Assembly (NCBI GenBank): GCA_963708245.1
Contig: OY970201.1
Location: 6,386,001 to 6,450,000, forward strand
Source of the DNA: CAVYXK01 sp963708245
Lineage (GTDB): Bacteria > Pseudomonadota > Alphaproteobacteria > Acetobacterales > Acetobacteraceae
Direction: 5' to 3'
Length of the DNA stretch: 64,000 bases
The position numbers and the translations under genes are program-made. Shown here piece after piece: positions 29,940 to 38,084 of the stretch. How positions within the stretch are numbered: the stretch's first letter is position 1; the number at the start of each line of letters is the position of its first letter. The notes beneath the pieces were generated by a model. The model saw only the letters and a list, made by a program, of their open reading frames with translations, was not told the origin of the DNA and ran no database searches.

Positions 29940-30492
29940 CCGCTATGTTGGATTCGGCTGCCGCAAAAGGCGGGGTCGCATAAGAGTGGAGGAAGAACAT
30001 GAGGCGCGTAGCATCGGTCGTATCGGCATTAACTCTGCTCGCTGCCGGGGCTGTGGTTGGACAGCCGGCAGCTGCAGCGCCACCGGTGGTCGGCTACAGT
30101 GGGCAGGTGGAGTCAAGTGTAGCGGGGTGCCCTTACATTATCTGGCGCCTTGCGCGGCACGACAACGGTGACATCACCGGAATCTTCTACTATTCCGATA
30201 TGACCGGAGTCAGCCAGGCTACTGGGACAATGGACCAAGAAGGGCACTTCCACCTGACTTTGACTTCCTCAAACGGACAGGGTCCCGTTGGCACCGTTGC
30301 CGGAGAGAAATCTGCTAATGGGGCGGTCGTCGCAACTATGTCGGGCGAGGGCTGCGCCAACGCTCAGTTACACTTTAATCCTATCGCCAATCTGAGGTCG
30401 TACAACCCCCCGGGGGCGAACCAGTGAATCCACCACGCGATGGCGGGAAGTGGCCCTGAAGCCCGCTCGAACGACATGGGCATATAGGCGGC
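29940..30492 (+). repeat. Direct repeat unit, copy B (partner 12221-12773)
   Basis: Near-identical to 12221-12773 across the secreted-protein gene; similarity falls away in both flanks. Confidence 0.8.
29999..30427 (+). CDS. Small secreted hypothetical protein, copy 2
   Basis: 142 residues, identical to the protein at 12282-12710 except R3 for C3, Glu for Gln in the GEGC motif, and Pro for Ser near the C-terminus (NPPGANQ). It has the same signal peptide, the same two cysteines in the mature part and the same GGAGGAAG ribosome binding site. The two copies lie 17.7 kb apart in the same orientation. Retention of an open frame in both, while neighbours have decayed, suggests selection or very recent duplication. 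Function unknown. Confidence 0.75.
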   Translation: MRRVASVVSALTLLAAGAVVGQPAAAAPPVVGYSGQVESSVAGCPYIIWRLARHDNGDITGIFYYSDMTGVSQATGTMDQEGHFHLTLTSSNGQGPVGTVAGEKSANGAVVATMSGEGCANAQLHFNPIANLRSYNPPGANQ

Positions 30493-30913
30493 GGTATATA
30501 CCCGCCTGGCGGGCGCAGCGCCCCACGGCGCTGCTTCCCGCGTGTATTGGGCGGACGCCATGCTGCCGGGGCTCAGTAGCCTGCCGCCCGGGTCAAGCCC
30601 GCCCACCCTGGCCCGCAAGCCGGCTGCGACGACCGACGAGCAGCGGCAGATCGGTTCTTCCAAACAAACCGAGGGGGCACGGCTCTAGCTGGTAAGTTCC
30701 GGTACAAATTCTGCAAAGAGAAAATTCTAGAAGCAGAAGAGCCGCCCCAGTGGAACGGCCCAAGTTAAGGAGGAATTTGTGCACTATACCTCGCGCTGGC
30801 AGCGGCATTCATGCATTCCGCTGCCATGCTCTTACGCACGCGCACAGTTGAAAAAACCGAGATCACGGCTGCCGTTTTAGAAGGCATTGATCCCAAAGCA
30901 AAGGCACAACACG
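30428..30913. other. Intergenic region without recognised gene
   Basis: No family is recognised. It contains a strong hairpin at about 30513-30540 (GCAGCGCC/GGCGCTGC stem) and a good Shine-Dalgarno (AAGGAGGAA at 30767) in front of a GTG opening only a 33-codon frame (30779). Neither can be assigned. Confidence 0.35.
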
Positions 30914-31087
30914 ATGGATGCCCAACAGCTCCGGGAACGCGCGACGCAGTTGCGGGAGATCGCACGCGTGGTCAAGGACGATGAGGTGCGAACCGCAGCG
31001 CTCGAAATGGCCATGGAATACGAGCAGGAAGCCTGCGACATCGCTCAAAGCAAGCAGCGAACGAGGGAAGAACGACCGCGGCTTTAA
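30914..31087 (+). CDS. Small hypothetical helical protein
   Basis: 57 residues, strongly helical and charged: QQLRERATQLREIARVV, then EVRTAALEMAMEYEQEA. The heptad-like spacing of Leu, Ala and Ile suggests a short coiled coil. Similar small proteins are common in alphaproteobacteria but without known function. The ATG at 30914 is chosen because the residues before it (MIPKQRHNT) look non-coding. The ribosome binding site is weak. Confidence 0.55.
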   Translation: MDAQQLRERATQLREIARVVKDDEVRTAALEMAMEYEQEACDIAQSKQRTREERPRL

Positions 31088-31113
31088 TCGGCGGGCGCCT
31101 TCGGCACCGAGTT

Positions 31114-31314
31114 TTGATGATTACGGGAGCACCTCGCCGATCTGGCGAGCCTGCTCCCATCCGGTGGTGTGATGTGCGCAGGCGTGCGGAGCATGTGCGC
31201 TGGCTCGCGCGAGAACTCCTCGGTCTGGAAGACAGAAAGCGGCTGCGGAAATTCGCGGAAGAGCTGGAGACGCGGGCAACTGTGCTTGAGGCGAACGCGA
31301 CGGATCCGGTCTGA
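31114..31314 (+). CDS. Small hypothetical helical protein
   Basis: Up to 66 residues. The credible part begins around the GTG at 31174: RRRAEHVRWLARELLGLEDRKRLRKFAEELETRA, an amphipathic charged helix pair. This again resembles short alphaproteobacterial proteins of unknown function and follows another such gene after 26 nt. The true start is uncertain (31114 or 31174). Confidence 0.45.
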   Translation: MMITGAPRRSGEPAPIRWCDVRRRAEHVRWLARELLGLEDRKRLRKFAEELETRATVLEANATDPV

Positions 31315-31484
31315 CCTCAAATTGCGTCACCGCCCACGATGCCCAACGAACTGCGTCAGCTCGCGGACCGGAATTAGAGACGATCAAACGTATGCAGTGA
31401 AGCCCGGGACGACAGGCGAAACGCTAGCTCAACCCCCGCGCGTCACCACACCAGGGTCTGGCAGCCGCGGCGGCGCGCAGCCTA

Positions 31485-31643
31485 TCAGATCAGACGCGCC
31501 TCTTGCCAAACCTCTGCCCCGGCGTGGCCATCGATGACGTCGTCGGCTCGCGCAAGCGCGGTCTCGTCGTCCGCACACTCGGCTTGCCGGACGGCGGTTA
31601 TGTGGTTCTGAGCGTCCAACAGGTAAATGCGATAGTGTGGCAT
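31485..31643 (-). CDS. Small conserved hypothetical protein (52 aa)
   Basis: Translating the complement of 31485-31643 gives MPHYRIYLLDAQNHITAVRQ, then CADDETALARADDVI, then AEVWQEARLI-stop. This matches a short family widespread in alphaproteobacteria (Y-x-I-Y-x-L-D near the start, C-x-D-D-x-x-A in the middle, E-V-W-x-x-x-R at the end). Function is unknown. The gene is isolated, with non-coding DNA on both sides. Confidence 0.65.
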   Translation of the reverse strand: MPHYRIYLLDAQNHITAVRQAECADDETALARADDVIDGHAGAEVWQEARLI

Positions 31644-32038
31644 CTCGCACCGTCCCAACTATAGCGCGCCGGAAAGGTGACATCATCCACCTCCAAGGGG
31701 TTTCCGCCGCGGCAATGTGATGGATACGCGCTACCTTGGTGAGTGAGGTCGTCATTGCAAGGGCCCCACCCGCGCCGGTGATTGCGCTGGCCATCGCGGG
31801 CCATAGCGCCGGACCGGTGGTCTTGCTCCGTTCGTTCCACCGAGCGATGCCATGCTTCGTGGCACGGCTGGCCCGCAGGGCACTTAGCTGCTGATCTCAG
31901 GCGGCACGCCGTCTGGCTCCTGGTAAACCCGGCCCTATCTGAAAGAAGGCGTGCGCGGGTGTGCAACTTACCGGCGTTTCGACCACCCCAACCTGTCCGC
32001 TAGAAGCGGGTGCTTTTGATGCGGCATACAATTTAAGG
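31644..32038. other. Intergenic region without recognised gene
   Basis: Open frames on both strands look like random GC-rich translation. TACAAT at 32027-32032 is a possible -10 element for the sRNA candidate starting near 32039; no good -35 is seen. Confidence 0.35.
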
Positions 32039-32148
32039 TTGATCACGAGCTCGTGATATGGCATTAGGTGTTCCCGACGCCGTGCTCCCACGGCGTTTCC
32101 TCCCTTGCAGCCTTGGCGCGCGCCCCCTCCCGGACGCGCGCTTTTTTT
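32039..32148 (+). ncRNA. Probable trans-acting sRNA, alpha-r15/AbcR-like
   Basis: About 110 nt with three hairpins and a terminator. Stem-loop 1 is the perfect palindrome ATCACGAGCTCGTGAT (32042-32057). Stem-loop 2 is ACGCCGTG-CTCC-CACGGCGT (32077-32096). Stem-loop 3 is GCGCGCG/CGCGCGC (32116-32141) with a 12-nt loop, followed by seven T. Single-stranded pyrimidine motifs complementary to Shine-Dalgarno sequences occur between and inside the loops: GTTCCCG, the CTCC loop, TTTCCTCCCT and CCCCCTCCC. Size, hairpin number and CUCCC-type motifs recall the alpha-r15/AbcR family of alphaproteobacteria. No open frame is present. Confidence 0.6.
32116..32148 (+). terminator. Rho-independent terminator of the sRNA candidate
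   Basis: A 7-bp GC stem (32116-32122 with 32135-32141) and a T7 tract at 32142-32148 on the plus strand. No plus-strand protein gene lies immediately upstream. Confidence 0.75.
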
Positions 32149-32201
32149 GCTCCGGCGAAGGGCGGCCGAGGCTGGTCCAGGGCAGGCCCGTCCGACCCCA
32201 A

Positions 32202-33170
32202 TTAGCGCGCCCCCTTCGCGCTCTGGGACCCGCGCAAGCTCCGCTTCATAGTGTCTGTCCCCGCCACACCCTGCAGCAGTGCCGCCGCAAGCCGGGCGCG
32301 CCCCGCCTGACCCGCCTCCAGCCCGTGCGCGTTCACGATCGCCAGCCGGAAGCCGCCAGGCGGCATGGCATGGTGCTCCGGCTCGCGATCCTCGTGAAAG
32401 GTGATCTGCACGCTAGAGATGCCGGGCATCCGTCGCACCTCCTCTACAAGCGCGGCCGGCGGGTGGCGATAGCGCGGGCCGTGCCGACCGAACAGCACTA
32501 CGCTGAACCCGTCCGTTCGTCCGCTCTCGGCAAAGCTCCAGACGCCGGTCTGATACAGCAGCACCAGCGCCTCCACCCAGCCGGGCCCGTACAGGTCCGG
32601 CCACTGGTCGGCAAAACGCAGATGCGCCTCGATGATCCGCCCGCCGATGGTTTCGAAATTCACCATACCGGTGTAGCCGGCAAGGTGCGTGCACGCCCAG
32701 TTGCCGCACCACTCCTCCACCTCGGGGATCGGCTCGGCGTGGATGTGCCAGTGATCGAACGTGCCACCGGCCGTGGTGGCCCCCGTGGCATGCCGCCACC
32801 ACTGCGGTACCCCGTTCACCAGCGCGGCGTCCGAGCTGACATGCCGCCCGTGCAGCAGTGTGCACCAGAAATGTCCCGGCGTGAGCGCCGCCTTGTATTC
32901 GGCGGCAGAGCCGATCACCCGGCTGCCCGTACCCATCCCGCGCAGGTTCATGATCGGCTTCGAGAACACCGGAAAGCTGGGCGGCATCACCCCATGCGGC
33001 GCCGCTTCAAGTCCCTGCGACAACGCCACTGCCATCTTGTCGTAGATCCAGCGTTGTGCCGGATACCATTCCCACGAATCGGCATCTTCGGTGGAGATCC
33101 GGACCTCCTCCGGGCAGGCGACGCCCTCGAAATACTGCATGCGCCAGGGATCGGCCTCGCAGATCGGCAT
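32202..33170 (-). CDS. Conserved hypothetical protein, possible ATP-grasp-like fold
   Basis: 322 residues from the ATG at 33170, which overlaps the upstream gene's stop by one base (TGATG); the longer open frame is not needed. Features include SWEWYPAQRWIYDKMAVA, FPVFSKPIMNLRGMGTGS with a lysine in an ATP-grasp-like position, FDHWHIHAEP, and VNFETIGGRIIEAHLRFADQWPDLYG, which looks like the metal/ATP-binding end of an ATP-grasp domain. The assignment is tentative. It is the last gene of the molybdenum-hydroxylase maturation operon, so a role in cofactor or enzyme maturation is suggested by context only. Confidence 0.6.
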   Translation of the reverse strand: MPICEADPWRMQYFEGVACPEEVRISTEDADSWEWYPAQRWIYDKMAVALSQGLEAAPHGVMPPSFPVFSKPIMNLRGMGTGSRVIGSAAEYKAALTPGHFWCTLLHGRHVSSDAALVNGVPQWWRHATGATTAGGTFDHWHIHAEPIPEVEEWCGNWACTHLAGYTGMVNFETIGGRIIEAHLRFADQWPDLYGPGWVEALVLLYQTGVWSFAESGRTDGFSVVLFGRHGPRYRHPPAALVEEVRRMPGISSVQITFHEDREPEHHAMPPGGFRLAIVNAHGLEAGQAGRARLAAALLQGVAGTDTMKRSLRGSQSAKGAR

Positions 33171-34834
33171 CAGCCGGCGGGAAGCGGGTTCGGGCGGAGC
33201 CGCTGTGGCAGCTCGGCGAGTGACTCGGTGGTATCGAAGTCGCGCAACACCGCGTCGTCGGCCATCTCCACCTCGGCCACGTCCTCCGTATGCTTGCCGA
33301 TCAGGAAGCGGGCACCGGAATCGCCGGAGATTTCGAGGATTTCGGGGAAGAAGCGGCGGTCCCACAGCATCGGGTTGCCCTGTTTGCCGCGGAACGTGGG
33401 TAGCACGATCAGTCTGCCCTCGTCGGCATCGTAGGCCTCCAGCAGCCGGTCGATCATCCGCCCGGTGACCAGCGGCATGTCGCCCAGGCAGACGATCGCG
33501 GCGGCGGCTTCCGGCGGCACCGAAGCGATGCCCGCTTTCAGGCTGGCAGACAGTCCTTCGGCATAGTCCGCCGCATGCACGTAGCGCACCGGCCGGCCGC
33601 CGAGCACATGCTCGAGCTCGCTCGGCTGGTGCCCGGTCACCACCAGGATCGGCCGCGCCTTGCTGGACAAAACATTATCGACCACCCGGGCGATCATCGG
33701 CTTGCCCGTCCGGTCGGCGATCAGCAGCTTGTTGTGCGGCGCCATGCGGCGCGAGCGACCGGCCGCCAGCACCACCGCCGCGATGGTCGGGGCACTGCGC
33801 GGGGCGGCGCCGGTGCGCGTCTCCATCGGCGCCTTCTCTCGCGGAAGAGGCCGTGCATCGGTCTCTTTGAGCAAGCCGCCTACGCCCAAATGCATGAAAT
33901 CGGCTGGCCCGACCGGCAGCCCCACAAACAACCGCGGCAGAATAAGGTCGATCCCGTTGGGTCGTGGGCTACGCGCGCAGCCGGGCAGCACCAAGGCCGG
34001 CCGCTCGCCGATCCGCCCCAGGCAAATCAGGTTACCGGGATCCACGGGCATGCCGAAATGCAGGATCTCGCCGCCGGCGCGTACGATCCCAGCTGGCCCG
34101 ACATCGCGCCGATCGACCACGGCCGACGCGCCGACCACCAGCAGCAGGTCGGCACCCTGCCGCATCAGTGCCTCAAGCGCCTGCGCGACCGCTTGTTCCT
34201 GGTGGGGCGTGCGCACTGGCGGCAGCAGTGTCCCGGTGAGTTGGTTGACCCGTCCCTCCGTCACCGCAATCGTCTTCTCGGTGGTGGTTTCCTTCAGCCC
34301 GGGCAGTTCGGTCGCCACAAGCCCGACTCTCAGCGCCCGGAACGGGTGGAGCTTCAGCGCCGGGCCACCTTGGCGCGCGATCGCTTCAGCGACTGACAAC
34401 ACGGCACCGGGCACTGCAAAGGGAATCACCTTGATCGTCGCGACAAGGTCTTTGGCCGCGACTACCGCGTAGTCGGCGAGCGTGCCGAGCGTCACCGCCT
34501 CATCGACTGCGTTGATGCGGTCGATCTTCGCCGCATCGACACGCAGCAGCCCCGGCACGTCGGCCGCCAGATTGACCCGCCCGGTGGCGGCACGCGAGCG
34601 CGACAGCAGTGGCGAGACCAGCGGCTGAGCAAGTCGGTCGGCGGCGACGTCCTCCGGCACGTCGCCCGGCTCGAGCTGCGCCGCGATCACCTCGGAGCGG
34701 CCGGCCTCGTGCAGCGCCGCGAGCGCCGCCTCGTCCAGCACCGAGCCTTTGCGGATCATCCGCTCTCCGATCCGCTGGGAGTGCGCGACGATCGCGCCCC
34801 GTGCCTGTTCCAGCGGGACCGGCCCGAATTTCAT
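33170..34834 (-). CDS. Molybdopterin-binding domain/MocA-type nucleotidyltransferase fusion
   Basis: 554 residues. The N-terminal part (about 1-340) resembles a MoeA/MogA-like molybdopterin-binding protein (VPLEQARGAIVAHSQR, VGLVATELPGLKETTTEKT, LLLVVGASAVVDRRDV). The C-terminal part (about 355-554) is a MocA/MobA-type cytidylyl- or guanylyltransferase with AAVVLAAGRSRRMAPHNKLLI, GDMPLVTGRMIDRLL and GNPMLWDRRFFPEIL. Such proteins attach CMP or GMP to molybdenum cofactor for xanthine-oxidase-family enzymes. It overlaps the upstream XdhC gene by 4 nt and the downstream gene by 1 nt, so it is tightly coupled within the operon. Confidence 0.88.
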   Translation of the reverse strand: MKFGPVPLEQARGAIVAHSQRIGERMIRKGSVLDEAALAALHEAGRSEVIAAQLEPGDVPEDVAADRLAQPLVSPLLSRSRAATGRVNLAADVPGLLRVDAAKIDRINAVDEAVTLGTLADYAVVAAKDLVATIKVIPFAVPGAVLSVAEAIARQGGPALKLHPFRALRVGLVATELPGLKETTTEKTIAVTEGRVNQLTGTLLPPVRTPHQEQAVAQALEALMRQGADLLLVVGASAVVDRRDVGPAGIVRAGGEILHFGMPVDPGNLICLGRIGERPALVLPGCARSPRPNGIDLILPRLFVGLPVGPADFMHLGVGGLLKETDARPLPREKAPMETRTGAAPRSAPTIAAVVLAAGRSRRMAPHNKLLIADRTGKPMIARVVDNVLSSKARPILVVTGHQPSELEHVLGGRPVRYVHAADYAEGLSASLKAGIASVPPEAAAAIVCLGDMPLVTGRMIDRLLEAYDADEGRLIVLPTFRGKQGNPMLWDRRFFPEILEISGDSGARFLIGKHTEDVAEVEMADDAVLRDFDTTESLAELPQRLRPNPLPAG

Positions 34835-35541
34835 GCCGCCTGCTTCTCCTTCTCCGCCGGGCGCACCAGCGCCCCTCGCCGAGCGGCGACCAGTTGGGCA
34901 ACGATCGAGAGGGCGATCTCCGGCGCGGTGACCGCCCCGATATCGAGCCCGACCGGACCCTTTATGCGGGCCAGCGCCGCCTCGTCATGGCCCAGCTCGC
35001 GCAAGCGCTTGAGCCGCGCGGCGTGGGTCCGTCGCGACCCCAGCGCGCCGATATGGAAGGCCGGCGATTTCAGCGCGCGGTCCAGCGCCGGGTCATCGAG
35101 CTTTGGGTCATGAGTCAGCGTGATGACCGCTGTGCGCGAGTTGGGCCGGAGCGCATCCATCGCCTCATCCGGCCAGTCGGTGCGCACCGTCACGTCCGGG
35201 AATCGCTCGTCGGAGGCGAAGGAACGGCGCGGATCGACTACGGTCACGGCGAAGCCCACCTGGGACGCGAACGGCACCAGCGCCTGGGCGATATGTACCG
35301 CCCCCACCACGACTAGCCGCAGCGGTGGATTGTAGGCGTGCAGGAACCAGTCGGCCTCGCCGATCCTGACTGTCTGACTGCGGTCCTCGGCCAGCGCTCG
35401 CTCGGCCGCCTGATTGAGCTCGGCCGGCTCGGCCGGATCGGGCAGCAAGGACTGCACACCGTCCGCCAGCCGCGTCGCCATCACGACTGGCCGTCCGTCC
35501 TGCCGCGCGCGGGTCAGTGCCGCCAGAAGGGCGGGGGTCAC
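34831..35541 (-). CDS. XdhC-family protein with C-terminal Rossmann domain
   Basis: 236 residues from the GTG at 35541, which overlaps the stop of the preceding gene. It contains the XdhC Rossmann segment LRLVVVGAVHIAQALVPFA, then VTVVDPRRSFAS, ITLTHDPKLDDPAL and GALGSRRTHAARLKRL, ending with GLDIGAVTAPEIALSIVAQL. XdhC proteins protect and insert sulfurated molybdenum cofactor into xanthine-dehydrogenase-type hydroxylases. The ORF open further upstream (to 35988) is the antisense-like shadow of the neighbouring gene. The N-terminal XdhC/CoxI domain is encoded separately just upstream. Confidence 0.88.
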   Translation of the reverse strand: MTPALLAALTRARQDGRPVVMATRLADGVQSLLPDPAEPAELNQAAERALAEDRSQTVRIGEADWFLHAYNPPLRLVVVGAVHIAQALVPFASQVGFAVTVVDPRRSFASDERFPDVTVRTDWPDEAMDALRPNSRTAVITLTHDPKLDDPALDRALKSPAFHIGALGSRRTHAARLKRLRELGHDEAALARIKGPVGLDIGAVTAPEIALSIVAQLVAARRGALVRPAEKEKQAA

Positions 35542-35882
35542 GCCAGCCTCTCCACGAACACCTTCACCTTGCCGCCGCAGGCGAGTCCGACTTCCCAAGC
35601 GCGCTCGTTGGTCACGCCAAAATCGAGAAGCTGCGGCGTGCCGTTGTCCAGGGTGCGCATGGCCGCGTCGGCTACCGCGCCTTCGATGCAACCGCCGGAC
35701 ACCGAGCCTGCCATCTTGCCCGATCGGGTCACCGCCATCTGGCTGCCGGCCGGGCGCGGCGAGCTGCCCCATGTCTCGGTCACCGTGGCGAGTGCGACTT
35801 CCTCGCCCGATGCGCGCCACTGCGCGGCCTGGGTCAGCACGTCTTCGATCTCGCCCAGAGAGGTGGGGGAAGTGGTGCTCAT
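35538..35882 (-). CDS. XdhC/CoxI-type N-terminal-domain protein
   Basis: 114 residues. It carries the CoxI/XdhC N-terminal pattern EEVALATVTETWGSSPRPAGSQMAV, followed by MAGSVSGGCIEGAVAD and ACGGKVKVFVE, with the cysteine in SGGCIEG thought to contact the cofactor. It overlaps the downstream XdhC gene and the upstream CoxE gene by a few bases. The two-gene arrangement splits what is one protein in many bacteria. Confidence 0.88.
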   Translation of the reverse strand: MSTTSPTSLGEIEDVLTQAAQWRASGEEVALATVTETWGSSPRPAGSQMAVTRSGKMAGSVSGGCIEGAVADAAMRTLDNGTPQLLDFGVTNERAWEVGLACGGKVKVFVERLA

Positions 35883-37084
35883 GCGGCCATCCTTTCCAGC
35901 ATCGGCCGGCGCGGCGCGGGTCGCGACAGCAGATCGACCAGCGCCCGCAGGCTCGCCAAATTGTGCACCGGCCGGAACTCATCGACATGCGGCAGCATCG
36001 CCCGGGCGCCTTGTGATTTCGCCTCGAAGCCCGCCCAGCGCAACAGCGGGTTAAGCCAGATCAGCCGGCGGCAGGAGCGGTGCAGGCGATCCATATTCTC
36101 GGCCAGTCCCCTGGCGCCTTCGCGGTCCAGCCCATCGGTGATCAGCAGCACCACGGCGCCCTGGCCCAACACACGACGGGCCCACACTTTGTTGAAACGA
36201 GCCAGCGCCTCGCCGATACGCGTGCCGCCAGACCAGTCTGGAACGGCGTGGGCGATCATCTGAAACGCCACCTCGGGGTCGCGATGGCGGAGTTGGCGGG
36301 TGACGTTCGACAGCCGGGTGCCGAACAGGAACACACACACCCGGGCGCGGTCGTTACTTACCGCATGCAAGAAATGCAGCAGGATCTGCGCATAGCGCGC
36401 CATCGAGCCGGAAATGTCGCACAGCACCACCAGAGGTGGCGGTCGGGAGATCCGGCGGGTTTTCGCGATCTGCACGATCTCGCCGCCGCTGCGCAGGCTG
36501 GCGCGGATGGTGCGCCGGAGATCGGCGGTGGGACCCAGCGGATCGGGTCGGCGGCGACGCGTCCGGCGCTCGTCCAGCGGCAAGGTGAGTCGGCGGATCT
36601 CGCGCTTGGCCTCTTCGATCTCTGCCGCGCTCATCGCTTCGAAATCCATCTGCTGAAGCCGCTCGCGCTCGCTCACGGTCATCGCCACGTCGAGGCTGGG
36701 CGGCTGCTCGTCGTTGTCCCGGTGTTCGGCCTCACGCGGGGGTAAGAAGGCTTCAGCGACACGGCGCGCCGCCGGCGGCGGACGCTCGGGCCTGATATCC
36801 TTCTGCGCCTCGAGCAGCGCCATCGTCGCCGCCTGTTCGGCAATGGTCGGGTCGCGCCAGAACAGATCGAAGGCGTGATCGAACACCTCCTGCTGCTCAT
36901 GGCGGTGGATCATCGTGGTGCGCAGCGCGGTACGCGCCTCGGTTCGGTTGCCGATATCCACGCGGATCAGGGCCTGCTGTGCGGCAAGCGTTTCGGCCGG
37001 CCCGACCGGCAGTCCGGCGCGCCGCAGCAGCCGCGCGAAGTGCATTACGTTGGCGGCTAGAAGACTGGATGAGTCATCCGTCAC
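35879..37084 (-). CDS. coxE: CoxE-like VWA-domain protein
   Basis: About 401 residues from the GTG at 37084. The N-terminal segment SLLAANVMHFARLLRRAGLPVGP is typical of CoxE. A charged middle region leads to a von Willebrand A domain with the MIDAS motif DISGSM and later GGTRIGEAL and ITDGLDR. CoxE works with the MoxR/CoxD ATPase in maturing the active site of carbon-monoxide-dehydrogenase-type hydroxylases. The frame is open to a TTG at 37162, but the GTG is preferred: it overlaps the stop of a 17-codon frame (MAEPTLAALTQSLADPR) lying between MoxR and CoxE, which suggests translational coupling. Confidence 0.85.
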   Translation of the reverse strand: MTDDSSSLLAANVMHFARLLRRAGLPVGPAETLAAQQALIRVDIGNRTEARTALRTTMIHRHEQQEVFDHAFDLFWRDPTIAEQAATMALLEAQKDIRPERPPPAARRVAEAFLPPREAEHRDNDEQPPSLDVAMTVSERERLQQMDFEAMSAAEIEEAKREIRRLTLPLDERRTRRRRPDPLGPTADLRRTIRASLRSGGEIVQIAKTRRISRPPPLVVLCDISGSMARYAQILLHFLHAVSNDRARVCVFLFGTRLSNVTRQLRHRDPEVAFQMIAHAVPDWSGGTRIGEALARFNKVWARRVLGQGAVVLLITDGLDREGARGLAENMDRLHRSCRRLIWLNPLLRWAGFEAKSQGARAMLPHVDEFRPVHNLASLRALVDLLSRPAPRRPMLERMAA

Positions 37085-37163
37085 CGAGGGTCGGCCAATG
37101 ATTGCGTCAGAGCGGCGAGGGTAGGTTCCGCCATTACTCGGCGCGCGCCTTCGGCGACGCAAC

Positions 37164-38084
37164 TCACGCCGCCTCGTCAGCTTGGCGGGCCTCGCCGACC
37201 AAGCGAGCGGCCTCGGCGCCGCGGACCTTGGCGATGTCGTCCTGGTATTTCAGCAGCACGCCGAGCGTGTCATCGACCGTCTGAGGCTTCAGTTCGTTCT
37301 GGTTCAGGTGTCGCAAGGCGGTTGCCCAGTCGATCGTCTCCGCCACTCCCGGCAGCTTGAACAGATCCTCCTGACGAAGACGTTGAACGAAGGCGACCAC
37401 CTGAGCCGACAGGCAGGCGGGTACCTCCGGCGCCTTGCGGCGCAGAATCGCCCGCTCCCGCGCTGCGTCCGGATAATCGACCCAGTGGTACAGACAGCGG
37501 CGGCGGATCGCGTCGTGCACCTCGCGCGTGCGGTTGGAGGTCAGCACGACGACCGGCAGCGTCTTCGCCCGGATCGTGCCCAGCTCCGGCACGCTGATCT
37601 GGAAATCCGCCAAAAGCTCGAGCAGGAACGCCTCGAACGGCTCGTCGGCGCGGTCCAACTCGTCGATAAGCAGCACCGCCGGCGGCTGATCGGGGTCGAT
37701 CGCCGAGAGCAGCGGCCTGGCTTGCAGGAACTCGCGCGTGTAGATGTCGCGTGCCAGCTCGTCCCGGTCGGTCTGGCCGGCCGCCTCTGCCAGCCGGATA
37801 GCCATGAGCTGGCGGGCGTGGTCCCACTCATAGGCGGCGGCCGCGAGATCCATGCCGTCGTAACATTGCAGGCGCACCAGCCGCCGCCGGAGGCCGGCGG
37901 CCAGTACCTTGGCGATCTCCGTCTTGCCAGTGCCGGGCTCGCCTTCCAGGAACAGCGGGCGCTGCATGGACAGGGCCAAGTGCACCGTGGTCGCCAGCTC
38001 GCGATCGGCGATGTAGCCGTGGTCGTCGAGCAGCCGTGCGGTGTCGCCGACGGTGGTCGGCAAATAGGATGACGGGAAGGGCAC
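37164..38084 (-). CDS. MoxR-family AAA+ ATPase (CoxD-like)
   Basis: 306 residues from the GTG at 38084, which shares a base with the CoxG stop codon (TAGTG). The Walker A is FLEGEPGTGKTEIAKVLA, Walker B is AVLLIDELDRADEPFEAFLLELL, and sensor 1 is PVVVLTSNRTREVHD followed by RRRCLYHWVDYP. This is the chaperone-like ATPase that pairs with CoxE in hydroxylase maturation. The longer open frame starting at 38144 would overlap CoxG by 60 nt and lacks conserved residues. Confidence 0.9.
   Translation of the reverse strand: MPFPSSYLPTTVGDTARLLDDHGYIADRELATTVHLALSMQRPLFLEGEPGTGKTEIAKVLAAGLRRRLVRLQCYDGMDLAAAAYEWDHARQLMAIRLAEAAGQTDRDELARDIYTREFLQARPLLSAIDPDQPPAVLLIDELDRADEPFEAFLLELLADFQISVPELGTIRAKTLPVVVLTSNRTREVHDAIRRRCLYHWVDYPDAARERAILRRKAPEVPACLSAQVVAFVQRLRQEDLFKLPGVAETIDWATALRHLNQNELKPQTVDDTLGVLLKYQDDIAKVRGAEAARLVGEARQADEAA

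Noticed and set aside
30779..30880. 33-codon GTG frame with strong Shine-Dalgarno
   Set aside because: No conserved features; too short to support without homologues.
32042..32057. Perfect 16-bp palindrome as an operator
   Set aside because: It fits better as the first hairpin of the sRNA candidate, though DNA binding cannot be excluded.
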